The position numbers and the translations under genes are program-made. 64,000 nucleotides of DNA from an uncultured Parabacteroides sp. Its GTDB lineage: Bacteria > Bacteroidota > Bacteroidia > Bacteroidales > Tannerellaceae. The DNA is taken from the NCBI RefSeq assembly GCF_947855115.1, contig NZ_CANTZW010000023.1:1-64000 (forward strand), written 5' to 3'. The notes under the pieces are model-generated. The model was given only the letters and a program-made list of their open reading frames with translations. It ran no database searches and had not been told where the DNA came from. Shown here one piece after another: positions 43,301-52,210 of the stretch (positions are counted from its first letter, which is position 1; each line of letters starts with the position of its first letter).

Positions 43301-45864
43301 TTACAACTGAGATGCGAGACTTTCTGATAAAGAAAATCAATAAGGATAGCTTGATATTATTAAAAAACGCATTCCCTTATACACTTAAAGCCGGTAAGAA
43401 CCGGTTCGTAGCCATCCCAATAGAGCCTCAAACCGAAAATACAGACCAAAAGACTTGTTGGCAACCTACGGAAATTACGATAGAAACCGCAAATGAGGCT
43501 CCTCAAATGAAACTGGGGTTACCCAATATTAACTACCCGGAAGATATCGTATCTCTTCGCATTGGCAAAGAACAAATACAAGCTTGTTCCGGAGACACTG
43601 GCAAGCAACTGACTATTCCGATTCGTTGGGCAAAGGCTACCCGAGAGGGATCTAAATTCCAGAAAAAAGGAGAAGGAACCATATATCTCGTCTCCACCTC
43701 CGAGAGCGATAGAGAAGATATTTCAATGGAACCTGTCGCTACCTTGCTGAATATAAATCTATCGAATTTATCTACAGAAGGAGACAATGTCGAAGGTTAT
43801 TTGGAAATACGTTTTAATGAGAATATCTCCGATAGATTCAAGGAAGGATATATCTATACATTAGATATACCTTTTGAGGAAGTGGAAGGAGAAGGAAATA
43901 TACCATCCCAATGTAATGCCTCCGTATTTCTTCCGCTCAAAATAGTTCCCGAATTTCTATCATGGATTGCTAGCGAAAGCAACAATTGGAATAATGACGC
44001 AAATTGGGAACGCTCCCGAATAAGTGATGACTTATATTATCAAGAGGGGCAAGACGACAATCGAAACGCCTTCGCTCCGATGGCTTTTACCAAAGTGACC
44101 ATCCTTCAACGAAACAATATTAAGGGATTTCCTTATTTAGGCATATTACAGCTCAACAATAATGGCGTGTTAAACCTTCAACCCCAATCTTCTCCTATAG
44201 GAGAAGCCACCCCATTAATGGCATACGATATGATGGTACATGATCCGGCACATGACAATACAGAGGGTTATGAGGCTAAAGAATTTTACGGGAATCGTTG
44301 TGAACAAATATGCTTTCAGCCTACTACAGGACTAATGAACCAACAATATTTAACTTACGAGAAAGCAAGAGTTGAGTTTGAACTGGAGAAAGATAAATGG
44401 TACATCCTCTCATCCCCTCTAAAAGATACTTATTCGGGTGATATGTATACTCCGAAATATAACTCAAGGCAAGAAACACCAACTTTTGAGGAGATTGAAT
44501 ACAAGAAATCTAATAATTTCAATGATCGCTTCGCCCCTGCTGTTTACCAACGAGGATGGGATAAATCGTCACTTCTGTATTTTAATGACGGTTCTCAAAA
44601 AGATATATTCGTGGCCTCAACTTGGAGTAGTACTTATAATGATGCTTTTGTTCACTACGGACCCGGAAATGGATTTTCCATAAGGGTAGAGAATGCGACA
44701 CTTATAAACAATAAGAACCCCATGTTTCGGATACCAAAGAAAGATACTTCCTATAAGTATTATTCAGAAAATAACGGAGATGAATATAATTCTCACCAAC
44801 AAGATGTAGATAAATCCGATATGGGTAAACTTCTTTTAAATAAAGGAGATAACGAATCTATCTCATTTACCGTAACCAAAGCGAAAGACGAGACCGCAAA
44901 CGGAAATGAAATATTCTTAACCGGAAATCCTTTTATGACAGACTTGGATATGCAGAAGTTCATTGAAGAAAACAATGAAGTTTTAGCAGAACAGACCTAC
45001 TGGTTTGCTGCCGATGGTAGCATGCAAGCCGCGATCTATTCTGCCGAAAATGGATGGATTACCACGCAAGCCGACGGACTGAGTACAGGTAAAATCGCTC
45101 CTCTCCAAGGCTTCTTTGTAAAATCCAAGGACAAAAATCCTTTACAACTAACATTCTCGACAAATATGATGTCGCCCCGAAGTCTAAAGGACACGCTACA
45201 GCCTCTCACGACCAAGGCAAATGCCATAAACGAAAAACAATTGGTTATCAAGGCTAAACGCCAAGGTTCTATCAGTAAGGCGTTGCTACTTTATAACACA
45301 AACGCAAATACGGTTTATGACTCAAAGGAAGATGTTGAAATCTTAATCGACTCCAATCTTAAAGGACAACCTTCATTATATACGATCGCAGGTGACATGG
45401 CCGTACAAATCAATCAAACCCCTACCCTGCGTAATATTCCTTTAGGAATCTACAGCGATAACGAAGAAGAAGTGACTTTGACTTTCGAAGGATTGGAGCA
45501 TTTCGGCGATTCGCTTTACCTATACGATGCTCTCACGAAAGAAAGCATCCGGTTAGACGCTCTCACCACACAAGTAACGGTTCCCGGCTCCACGCACGGT
45601 CGTTACTTCCTAAACGGTACAGACGAGATGACAGCGGACGGCAATATAGCGATCTACTCGCCCAACCCCGGACAGCTTATCGTAGCGGCTCCCGCTCCGG
45701 ATGTGCTTGGCAGGGTACGGGTCTATACGGTAACCGGGCAATTGGTACAAGCTTTCTCCGGATTGAACACATCAGTGCATTCCTTCAATCTTCCACAAGG
45801 TATCTACTTGGTTGAGGCCATTTCCGAACAGGCCGCAAAGAAAGCTAAGGTATATATCCGGTAA
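40333..45864 (+). CDS. 1843-residue secreted protein with T9SS-like sorting domain
   Basis: Largest gene of the window, last in the fimbrial operon. N-terminal signal peptide (about residues 1-34, AYAQ). Long mostly beta region without a recognised catalytic motif; one segment near residue 580-650 (YFSFDFSKEWEYKEYELEILNNC..DYAIDDIRIY) resembles a carbohydrate-binding-type jelly roll. The final 75 residues have the T9SS type A pattern (YSPNPGQLIVAAP, GRVRVYTVTGQLVQAF, LPQGIYLVEA, KKAKVYIR), implying export through the type IX system and cell-surface attachment. No von Willebrand MIDAS motif was noticed, unlike P. gingivalis Mfa5. Likely a tip or surface adhesin (inference from position and domain). 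Confidence 0.75.
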   Translation: MNFIAYIHRYSSSLWKHLLVCLLLMPCEGNAYAQDDRFNTKIQYKGGNTPQEVSEFVDTLYMLPGETRFLSIIHKADDTYRGYFRWYQYEDPQTKVEKFDSLAFTKIDSANWSSWNQQYENGFVYKGKQTDSSCGFGINYKLKNNGTSDNTDYSDCVVCDVSDLLDWELVPNNTKQIQTEPTLTLRKIFHIKPASAIAKRIQNASGEPIEYVDIHVPTDVETTFRTILHPENYYMGEDPKQISAIKWEAEWTNAEQTNNEQIRSLTPYLKAIQDKNENDKQKNNPGFFKIKTPENVPDKGYYTLKTYITTENPPEGTLNNWTPSGGWTPLYEYRIYPEKNSQILTAQEIKNGESKNQYLYRNQKYMDTRFHLLGAVEFDYDTDKATRSNNAYPAPLGKSESAYAFSYPSKVIKNWETMEKGNVKAHNYISVSRNEYGLFKTLNVPDISSNQILGKDVAKWWFARKSLSNTILLGRIAEQSYIDNGTWGDVNGYFLYLDASDNAGRIINIPLPYELCPDTRIIVTAWVCNMKGEGSEVDADISFTFKGVHDGDEDEDAITKGRHTHTLYKYYTGSIPWANKSYYEGTEGYAGKNVAAWQQVYFSFDFSKEWEYKEYELEILNNCASSVGADYAIDDIRIYRTKPNIEVMQDNMCSEEGEATRNLTIRTEFNTLLRNLGLSENEEVNNTHEQTNMDMFTEGFTQYQKNVYYYFMRPQPDGTYDTKDEDYTYIKLNYTGYTDTELEELGINLTDEKYEHNTQYGRIIISTNKDDYKNKEKNRFLTHDEAKEKSIIYYKELLTKYPEAADYALPLYAWMAEEGDRTYVYINQLNVKIKSEDEGDNTQELYPNTLYGVQIQGGESTTAFPNPNDPCSLVSTFFFEPATTILINGTTDLVGNKPCINEPIMLEAKLSGVNIDNNEPVDDIDNVGFDWFIGSKEEFEEIIQEDVEGLGKSPSIKSILKTFRRVYHDPYLDEEGLKALNITSSDNNAFTTEMRDFLIKKINKDSLILLKNAFPYTLKAGKNRFVAIPIEPQTENTDQKTCWQPTEITIETANEAPQMKLGLPNINYPEDIVSLRIGKEQIQACSGDTGKQLTIPIRWAKATREGSKFQKKGEGTIYLVSTSESDREDISMEPVATLLNINLSNLSTEGDNVEGYLEIRFNENISDRFKEGYIYTLDIPFEEVEGEGNIPSQCNASVFLPLKIVPEFLSWIASESNNWNNDANWERSRISDDLYYQEGQDDNRNAFAPMAFTKVTILQRNNIKGFPYLGILQLNNNGVLNLQPQSSPIGEATPLMAYDMMVHDPAHDNTEGYEAKEFYGNRCEQICFQPTTGLMNQQYLTYEKARVEFELEKDKWYILSSPLKDTYSGDMYTPKYNSRQETPTFEEIEYKKSNNFNDRFAPAVYQRGWDKSSLLYFNDGSQKDIFVASTWSSTYNDAFVHYGPGNGFSIRVENATLINNKNPMFRIPKKDTSYKYYSENNGDEYNSHQQDVDKSDMGKLLLNKGDNESISFTVTKAKDETANGNEIFLTGNPFMTDLDMQKFIEENNEVLAEQTYWFAADGSMQAAIYSAENGWITTQADGLSTGKIAPLQGFFVKSKDKNPLQLTFSTNMMSPRSLKDTLQPLTTKANAINEKQLVIKAKRQGSISKALLLYNTNANTVYDSKEDVEILIDSNLKGQPSLYTIAGDMAVQINQTPTLRNIPLGIYSDNEEEVTLTFEGLEHFGDSLYLYDALTKESIRLDALTTQVTVPGSTHGRYFLNGTDEMTADGNIAIYSPNPGQLIVAAPAPDVLGRVRVYTVTGQLVQAFSGLNTSVHSFNLPQGIYLVEAISEQAAKKAKVYIR

Positions 45865-45902
45865 ATAGCCATTTGTATTATCAATCGTAAACAAATGATT
45901 TT

Positions 45903-45967
45903 CATAATCTTCACCGCTGGCCGTACAATCGCCGGCGGTGGTTATAGAACCGGTGGTGAAGATTATG
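45903..45967. terminator. Large nested hairpin between convergent genes
   Basis: CATAATCTTCACC (45903-45915) pairs perfectly with GGTGAAGATTATG (45955-45967); an inner GCCGGCGG/CCGCTGGC-type stem fills the loop. It separates the fimbrial operon from the CCA-adding enzyme gene. T tract weak on both sides. Confidence 0.65.
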
Positions 45968-45997
45968 GAATATAATTATTTCTCAAACTCAAGATAT

Positions 45998-47443
45998 TCA
46001 CTTTTCAGACTGCGCAACAACAGGTTTTAACCCCATTTTCTCAGCCTTACGGATCAAGAACTGGCGAGCGGCCTCATACTCATTCGGGATCACGCCGTCG
46101 AGGATAGCGTTCTTGATCGCCTCTTTCAGCACACCGACAGGCCTGGAGGGAGCCAAGCCAAATGTTTCCATGATCTCCTCGCCGGATACCGGGGGCTGGA
46201 AGTTACGGACACGGTCTTTTTCCTCTATATCGGCCAGTTTCTCGCGTACCTTACGGAAATTCTCCAAGAAACGGCGCACTTTCTCCGGATTCTTGCTTGT
46301 GATATCGGCCTCACAGAGTTTCATCAAATCGTCGATATCATCTCCCGCGTCGAACAGCAGGCGGCGAATCGCCGAATCCGTCACCTCATTATCCGACAAG
46401 GCGATCGGACGCATATGCAGGCTTACCATCTTCTGCACATATTTCATCTTCTCATTCATCGGAAGTTTCATCTTCCGGAAAATACCGGGGATCATCCGCT
46501 CGCCGATAAAATTATGATTATGGAACGTCCATCCCAAACGAGGGTCGAAACGCTTCGTGGCAGGCTTGGCTATATCGTGGAAGACAGCGCTCCAGCGCAG
46601 CCATAGATTATCGGAAGTCTTGCTCAAACGATCCAGCACCATCAAGGTATGGGCAAAGTTATCCTTATGCCCGATCCCTTCCTTGGTCTCCACACCTTTC
46701 AAGGCACAAAGCTCGGGGAAAATCAATGGCAATAAACCGCATTTATCCAGCAAGTCGAAACCGATAGAGGGCTTTGGCGACAAGACGATCTTGTTCAACT
46801 CATCCACGATACGCTCTTTGGAAATAATAGAGATACGCTCCCGGTTACGGATGATAGCGTCGAAGGTATCGGGATCGATAAAGAAACCTAATTGAGTGGC
46901 GAAACGAACCGCACGCATCATCCGGAGCGGATCATCGCTGAAAGTAACATCCGGGTCCAAAGGTGTACGGATCGTAAGCTCGTCCATATCCTCCAACCCG
47001 CCGAAGGGATCGACCAATTCTCCGTAACGCTCCTTATTCAAGCAAAGGGCCAAGGCGTTGATCGTAAAATCGCGGCGGTTCTGGTCATCCTCCAAAGTCC
47101 CGTCTTCCACGATTGGTTTACGACTGTCATGGCTGTAGGATTCTTTCCTCGCTCCCACAAATTCCAGTTCCAGATCGCCGGCTTTCACTTGCGCCGTCCC
47201 GAAATTCTTGAAGACGGAAAGATAAGCGCCTCGCCCGATCTTCTTGGCCACCCGTTTGGCCAACTCGATACCACTGCCTACCGCGACCACGTCTATGTCC
47301 TTGGATGGGCGGTTCAAGAAAATATCCCGCACATAGCCTCCTATCACATATACCTCAACACCTAGTTCTTCTGCCGCCTCCGATATCAAATGGAAAGGCT
47401 TCGCAGATATATGATCTAATATCTCTTCCTCGTTTATATACAT
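45998..47443 (-). CDS. cca: CCA-adding tRNA nucleotidyltransferase with HD domain
   Basis: Adds or repairs the CCA end of tRNAs. 481 residues from the ATG at 47443; upstream codons in frame belong to the promoter. Class II nucleotidyltransferase head: [23 protein letters not shown] contains GGxVRD and the catalytic Dx[12 protein letters not shown] is the second signature, and [18 protein letters not shown] the third. A C-terminal HD domain ([32 protein letters not shown]) gives the bifunctional family type with phosphohydrolase. The gene has -7 box TATCTTTG (minus strand, 47474-47481). Confidence 0.94.
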   Translation of the reverse strand: MYINEEEILDHISAKPFHLISEAAEELGVEVYVIGGYVRDIFLNRPSKDIDVVAVGSGIELAKRVAKKIGRGAYLSVFKNFGTAQVKAGDLELEFVGARKESYSHDSRKPIVEDGTLEDDQNRRDFTINALALCLNKERYGELVDPFGGLEDMDELTIRTPLDPDVTFSDDPLRMMRAVRFATQLGFFIDPDTFDAIIRNRERISIISKERIVDELNKIVLSPKPSIGFDLLDKCGLLPLIFPELCALKGVETKEGIGHKDNFAHTLMVLDRLSKTSDNLWLRWSAVFHDIAKPATKRFDPRLGWTFHNHNFIGERMIPGIFRKMKLPMNEKMKYVQKMVSLHMRPIALSDNEVTDSAIRRLLFDAGDDIDDLMKLCEADITSKNPEKVRRFLENFRKVREKLADIEEKDRVRNFQPPVSGEEIMETFGLAPSRPVGVLKEAIKNAILDGVIPNEYEAARQFLIRKAEKMGLKPVVAQSEK

Positions 47444-47473
47444 ATTTATGTATTCCAAATCCAATAAAGAGCG

Positions 47474-47502
47474 CAAAGATAATCAAATTTCATGTACTTT
47501 TG
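47474..47502. promoter_or_regulatory. Divergent -7 boxes for cca and the lipoprotein gene
   Basis: TATCTTTG on the minus strand (47474-47481) for cca and TACTTTTG on the plus strand (47495-47502) for the lipoprotein gene. Both fit TAnnTTTG; their -33 boxes are not obvious. Confidence 0.45.
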
Positions 47503-47531
47503 TGGTATTAAATACATTGAACGAGAAAGAT

Positions 47532-48356
47532 ATGAAAAAGTTAGCGATCTGTATAACGCTCATTGCCGCCATTTTAACGGGTTGTAACGGAGATGAGAAA
47601 GCGGCTCAGGCCCGTTTAGACAAGGCCCGGGTCATGTACGAGAATAACGAGTTTTTCGGGGCAAAAAACGAGATAGACAGTATCCGGGCACTCTATCCCA
47701 AGGAAGTAAAAGTATTAAAACAGGGATTGACGCTTATGCGACAGGTAGAAGTAAAGGAGGCAGAGCGTAATATCGCTTTTTGCGACAGTTTACTCCCTAT
47801 CAAGCTAAAGGAGGTAGAGGGATTGAAGAAAGGCTTCGTTTTCGAGAAAGATTCCGTTTACGAGGAAATCGGCAATTATATCTGGAAACAGCAGACGATC
47901 GAGCGCAACGTGCAGCGTTGCTACGTGCGTTGCGGCGTGAACGAGGAGGGCGAGATGTATCTGGCTAGCGTATATTACGGAGGACGCCCCATCGAGCATA
48001 CGGGAGTCAAGCTGAGCACGAAAGACGGCCTGTTCGCCGAGACCGCTTCCATCCCGTACGACGGCGGGCTGAATTACCGCTTCAAGGACATGGGAAGTAC
48101 CACGGAGGTGGTGACGTATAAAGGGGAACATTGTGTAGATGCGGTCAAATTCATCTACGATAACGAGAAAGAACGGATCAAGGTGGAATACACGGGAGGT
48201 AAGCCTTACATTATATATATGGCAGACGCCGATAAGAAAGCGATCGTCAACACTTTTAACCTCGCTACCGTATTAAGCGACATCAAGAACATGAATACCT
48301 TAAAAGAGAAATCAGAGAAGAAGATCGCTTATCTAAAGAATAAACTGGAGGAATAA
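47532..48356 (+). CDS. Lipoprotein of unknown function, helical
   Basis: 274 residues from the ATG at 47532 (MKKLAICITLIAAILTGC), a lipoprotein signal with Cys18. After the anchor comes a charged helical stretch (about residues 22-85; KAAQARLDKARVMYENNEFFGAKNEIDS), followed by a mixed domain with RNVQRCYVRCGVNEEGEMYLASVYYGGRP and a final coiled-coil end. The first part has TPR-like spacing. Function not recognised; similar helical-start lipoproteins are frequent in Bacteroidales. It is the only gene of its transcript and ends at a shared terminator. Confidence 0.75.
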   Translation: MKKLAICITLIAAILTGCNGDEKAAQARLDKARVMYENNEFFGAKNEIDSIRALYPKEVKVLKQGLTLMRQVEVKEAERNIAFCDSLLPIKLKEVEGLKKGFVFEKDSVYEEIGNYIWKQQTIERNVQRCYVRCGVNEEGEMYLASVYYGGRPIEHTGVKLSTKDGLFAETASIPYDGGLNYRFKDMGSTTEVVTYKGEHCVDAVKFIYDNEKERIKVEYTGGKPYIIYMADADKKAIVNTFNLATVLSDIKNMNTLKEKSEKKIAYLKNKLEE

Positions 48357-48393
48357 AAGTTCTCCATGCAAATGGCCTATCTATAAAATAAAG

Positions 48394-48429
48394 CACCGGG
48401 CCCCCTACTATAAAATAGGAGTCCCGGTG
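48394..48429. terminator. Bidirectional terminator
   Basis: CACCGGG (48394-48400) pairs with CCCGGTG (48423-48429), continued by a CCTA/TAGG inner stem around the loop TAAAATA. Convergent genes flank it. Confidence 0.75.
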
Positions 48430-48464
48430 TAATATACAGACTGATATCCAATATCAGTTATTCA

Positions 48465-51119
48465 TCATTTAACGACTACTTTCCGGGCGGTCTCGCCTTC
48501 AACGGAAACTACCACGATGCCTTTCGATGCCGGTATCACGAAGTTGTCGGAAGAAGCGACAGTGGAAGCTATGGTCTGACCTAAGATGTTAGATAATGTA
48601 ACGGTCTTACCTGCCGCATTCAAGACCGTAACGCTAGCCTCGCCAGCGATTACCGTGAAGCTGGCAACCTCTTCCAATTGTTCGTTGGAAACCGGAGTCG
48701 GAGCATTCTCGATCGTAAACGGAACACCAACGCTAGACATTACCACAACATTGTTTACCACACCTACGTAAGGAGTCTTCAACTCGCCTGCGGCCACGGT
48801 GCGATTCAACTCTTTCTGGTTCTCCAATAAGTAACCGCCATCTTGAGTTGTCTTGAAGGCGAACAAAGCGTTGTTATCCAAAGACGGAATGATATTCGCC
48901 TTATCACTGAAGCCTACACGATAGTAAGTAGCGCCATTGCTAACGAACGTCTCGTTAGAATCCCGCAAGGATATCATACAATAACGAGATGAAACTGCCT
49001 TGGTAGTTGCCTCCGGCGTATAGATCGATGTCGTGAGGAAATACAACGGTTTACCTGCGATCACGGTATCGGCTTCTTGAATCCACAAAGAGAAATTGTC
49101 CGGCTCATAAGTTGACTTTAAGATATCTTGACCGTCGTTCTTCACTTCGGCAAAGAAATTCAGCGGATTCATCGTCAAGAACTTACCATTTGTACCGAAA
49201 CGTTCGTGAGAATTGTCGATAGATGCGTACTCTGGAGCGTCTACAGCGACAAAATCGAAGTAGTTAACCTTATCGGAAAGAATTAGGTTCGCCGTATTCA
49301 CGTTCATAAAGACATATTGAGTGGTCGCGCCTACAGTGGTAGCCATCTGGTATTTACCACCGGTCGTAGCCGTATTGAATACAAATTCCAACGGAGCGGT
49401 ATAATCAGATAATTTCAACGGGCCCCCATTCTCGCTGGCAACCAAATCGTTACTGAAACGTTCTTTCAACATATAAGTCGCATGATACAAGGTATCACCC
49501 AAAGCACGGGCACCTAAACCATCCGTCACGTTCTGTACGGAATCTTGGCTAACCACGATGCGAAGAGCGGCAGCGTTCGCGGCGTCACCGGATTTAATCA
49601 TCAACACGGAATCTGAAGTAAACGCATACAGATCGTCTACACCCGGAGTACCGGAGATCAAGTTCAATACATAACCATTATCAGCGAGTTCCTCCGCTGA
49701 GAAATGACGAGTGCCTAAGAACTTATCCTTTAAATCCACATTCGCTTGATATTCTACCGTGATGGAATCGGTGCTACCACCAAATGTATAGGTATTGGCC
49801 ATACCTTGAACGGCGAAGATCTCCTCATTAGAGATTATAGTCGTATTCGTATTACGATCTACAACCGAATACATTCCGTTGTTTTCCTTGATATACCATT
49901 GTCCCTTCGGTTGATAAATAGAAGGTTTGAAGCCCGCTATGGTTATTAATTTATCGGAAGCGGCGCTCTTATCATAAGCGACAGCATATTGTCCACCCTT
50001 ATCGCCCTTGCTTGCGCTCTTCAAGAAGTATACGCCTGTACCTGTAGCGATCGTAGAAGGAGTTCCTTTCGTTACGGTAATAACAGGAGCGGCACCTTGC
50101 GCAGGTTGAGTAGAGCCGGAGCGCAAGTCGGATACGGTCAAGGCTTTCGTCTCGATCACGCTGGCATATACTACACGAACATTTGGAACGGAGGTCATCG
50201 GACTTGCGTTCACGGTCGGAGCGGCAGCGGCATACATAGCCAAAGCATCGTTCTTCAAGTTGATCGTAAAATAGAATTTCTGGAAATCCGCGTTACCCAA
50301 CGTATGTAAGCCGCTAGCTTCATAAGTGGAGTCAACCGTAAACTTAGCCCCGTATACACCGGTAGCACCGGCGATCACATTCTTCAAAGTATCGACACCT
50401 AAGTATTTTGCTTTACCATCACTAAATACTTGGTCGCCTTGGATCTGCAAAGTCACGTATTTAGCGTTGGCAACAGCGCCTGTAGAAGGAGCCGTCGTAT
50501 TCTTTGCGATCAAATTCTTGCCCTCGAAGATATTTCCTTGGTAATTTCCCCCAAATGTCAATTGGAAGACTTGGAAGCCATCTCCCAATTCGCTTGCGCT
50601 CAAACACATAGCATCGTTAGGAGCTTCTACGGTAAATTTCGTAGAAGAGGCAGAAGATCCCAAACTTAAGTCCGCTCCAGTCACGTTCAACGCCAGGATT
50701 TGATTGTTTCCGTAATAAGCCTGAATAGCGCTACCACCGGCAGCGTCAGAGAATGTCCACTGGTTCACACCTGATGCGATAACAGGCTTTGCCTTAGATG
50801 AAGCCGCAAATGACAAGACGGCCTGTGTCTTTTTATTCTTGAATTGATACACAGGGCCGGCTGGAGTCGTACCCGCATTTGTGATTTGCCACAAAGCAGA
50901 ATCAATAGCGGCTTTGGTAGCGTCCGACGCCAACGTTTTCACGATCACCGAGTCTGCTTTCTCACCACTTAAAGACAAAACGGAGGAACCTGTCTTTAAA
51001 TAATAATAGTTTCCGGCTTTCCACTGAGCCTCCGGAACGGTCGCACCCGACTGAGCGTTAGCCGAGAACGTACCCGCAACCATCAGGGCCACAGCAATAA
51101 AAGTACATTTTTTGTCCAT
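48465..51119 (-). CDS. Secreted surface protein with DUF6383-type C-terminal domain
   Basis: 884 residues from the ATG at 51119; the two codons before it start at a TTG and are not needed. Signal peptide cleaved after FSANA. The long middle is beta-rich, low in charge, and full of Gly, Ser, Thr and Ala, with VLNLISGTPGVDDLYAF-like repeats about NTYTFGGSTDS and LKDKFLGTRHFSAEEL. The end (about residues 805-884, APTPVSNEQLEEVASFTVIAGEASVTVLNAAGKTV...KVVVK) matches the DUF6383 domain of Parabacteroides surface proteins, thought to be a sorting signal similar to a T9SS domain. Role unknown; surface exposure is inferred. Confidence 0.78.
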   Translation of the reverse strand: MDKKCTFIAVALMVAGTFSANAQSGATVPEAQWKAGNYYYLKTGSSVLSLSGEKADSVIVKTLASDATKAAIDSALWQITNAGTTPAGPVYQFKNKKTQAVLSFAASSKAKPVIASGVNQWTFSDAAGGSAIQAYYGNNQILALNVTGADLSLGSSASSTKFTVEAPNDAMCLSASELGDGFQVFQLTFGGNYQGNIFEGKNLIAKNTTAPSTGAVANAKYVTLQIQGDQVFSDGKAKYLGVDTLKNVIAGATGVYGAKFTVDSTYEASGLHTLGNADFQKFYFTINLKNDALAMYAAAAPTVNASPMTSVPNVRVVYASVIETKALTVSDLRSGSTQPAQGAAPVITVTKGTPSTIATGTGVYFLKSASKGDKGGQYAVAYDKSAASDKLITIAGFKPSIYQPKGQWYIKENNGMYSVVDRNTNTTIISNEEIFAVQGMANTYTFGGSTDSITVEYQANVDLKDKFLGTRHFSAEELADNGYVLNLISGTPGVDDLYAFTSDSVLMIKSGDAANAAALRIVVSQDSVQNVTDGLGARALGDTLYHATYMLKERFSNDLVASENGGPLKLSDYTAPLEFVFNTATTGGKYQMATTVGATTQYVFMNVNTANLILSDKVNYFDFVAVDAPEYASIDNSHERFGTNGKFLTMNPLNFFAEVKNDGQDILKSTYEPDNFSLWIQEADTVIAGKPLYFLTTSIYTPEATTKAVSSRYCMISLRDSNETFVSNGATYYRVGFSDKANIIPSLDNNALFAFKTTQDGGYLLENQKELNRTVAAGELKTPYVGVVNNVVVMSSVGVPFTIENAPTPVSNEQLEEVASFTVIAGEASVTVLNAAGKTVTLSNILGQTIASTVASSDNFVIPASKGIVVVSVEGETARKVVVK

Positions 51120-51323
51120 AATCAAAATAGATTTTATTTATTAATCACAGTCTAAACAGGGGGTGTTTAGAAAAGGTTTTGAGGGGGTATGAGATTAACA
51201 ATGATTTAGTGTCTTATAACAAAAATCGCCCTATTCTCACGAACAAGACGACTATACTACTAAAAATGTAAACAGTGTATTTATATAGTAATATCATGAA
51301 ACTATATATTTTGGAGAAAAACC

Positions 51324-51352
51324 GCCCTACCTTCACAGGCAAAACGGCCGGA
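51324..51352 (-). terminator. Probable terminator of the small secreted gene
   Basis: On the minus strand CCGTTTTGCC pairs with GGTAGGGCGG (several wobble pairs) and is followed by TTTTTC. Moderate support. Confidence 0.45.
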
Positions 51353-51385
51353 AATCTAATCTACTCAATAAATATCTTTATAGGC

Positions 51386-51715
51386 TTACTCAAAATAAGC
51401 ATGTTCTTTTACGACATGACCTCTATCATCGAAATAAACCTTATATATCTTACCATTTCTGGAAACCAATACCACCTTGTATTTTACAAATGTACTATTG
51501 TTTGATACCTCAACTGATTTCACCATATATCCCTCATAAGAAATATTTATCGCGTCACGCAATACCTGAGGCATATCTGTCACTTCTACCGGATAAAACT
51601 TATCCTGTATCAAGGTTTCCTTAGTGTCATCAGTCATCCCCATTTGCGCTCCTGCATTTGGGGAAACAAATAAACCGCATAAAGCGATAATAACCCCGAA
51701 AACAATCTTTTTCAT
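51386..51715 (-). CDS. Small secreted PepSY-like protein
   Basis: 109 residues with signal peptide MKKIVFGVIIALCGLFVSPNAGAQ. The mature part (about 85 residues) has the alternating pattern of PepSY-like domains: LRDAINISYEGYMVKSVEV and YKVVLVSRNGKIYKVYFDDRGHVVKEHAYFE. Such proteins are often periplasmic and of unknown role, with inhibitor or binding functions guessed from related BLIP-like folds. A perfect -7 box TATCTTTG lies on the minus strand at 51849-51856, giving a leader of about 125 nt. No neighbour partner. Confidence 0.65.
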   Translation of the reverse strand: MKKIVFGVIIALCGLFVSPNAGAQMGMTDDTKETLIQDKFYPVEVTDMPQVLRDAINISYEGYMVKSVEVSNNSTFVKYKVVLVSRNGKIYKVYFDDRGHVVKEHAYFE

Positions 51716-51848
51716 ACCTTTAAAAAACTAAATACCTAAACCTTTTTTCTCTTACATCATAAATCGCACAATGAAATACAATCCCCGTGCCAAAATTCAC
51801 GGAGAAAGACAACAAGGGTATAATAAGCTGTAAATAGGAGAATTATCC

Positions 51849-51856
51849 CAAAGATA
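51849..51856 (-). promoter_or_regulatory. -7 box for the PepSY-like gene
   Basis: TATCTTTG on the minus strand, exact fit to TAnnTTTG; -33 box not clear. Confidence 0.4.
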
Positions 51857-51952
51857 AGAACTGGCCAACAAGTTACCGACATGTGGAACAAAGCGTAGAG
51901 TGTAGAAAAATTCCCCGTCGAAGTGTGGAATCCCTACACACCGCTATGCTAT

Positions 51953-51990
51953 AAAAACAAGGCCCATCCTTAATTTACAAGGATGAGCCC
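51953..51990 (-). terminator. Strong hairpin terminator, mscS or small RNA
   Basis: Minus-strand stem GGGCTCATCCTT/AAGGATGGGCC (loop GTAAATT) followed by TTGTTTTT. It lies 220 bases beyond the mscS stop and about 100 bases downstream of the TATCTTTG box at 52096. Confidence 0.8.
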
Positions 51991-52089
51991 TAAATCATTC
52001 CACTTAAATATAATCAAATAAAAATACTAAAGTAATAAAATAAAGTTCAGTAATATCGTATACAACTCTGTGTCTGATGTCTGAATTAA
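51961..52089 (-). ncRNA. Candidate small RNA, minus strand
   Basis: A -7 box TATCTTTG (52096-52103) would start a transcript near 52089; a strong terminator ends it at 51961, giving about 130 nt with no open frame. The -33 box is poor and homology is unknown. It may instead be the untranslated tail of mscS. Confidence 0.25.
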
Positions 52090-52210
52090 GATTCACAAAG
52101 ATAAATCTTTTTGTCCAAGTGCCTATAAAATAATCATACATCTAACAAAGATGGAAGATTATTGAACAAAAAGAATCTTTTCAAGGACAAAGCATTAATT
52201 ATCGTCAACG

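Larger units (their letters stand above)
51716..52210. other. 495-bp intergenic region with leader, terminator and possible small RNA
   Basis: No open frame worth calling. It holds, from right to left on the minus strand: the tail of the mscS transcript, a perfect -7 box TATCTTTG (52096-52103), a strong terminator (51953-51990), a second -7 box TATCTTTG (51849-51856), and the leader of the PepSY-like gene. Each is described separately. Confidence 0.6.

Noticed and set aside
51275..51505. 76-codon plus-strand frame next to the PepSY-like gene
   Set aside because: Overlaps the secreted gene on the other strand, AT-driven composition, no promoter.
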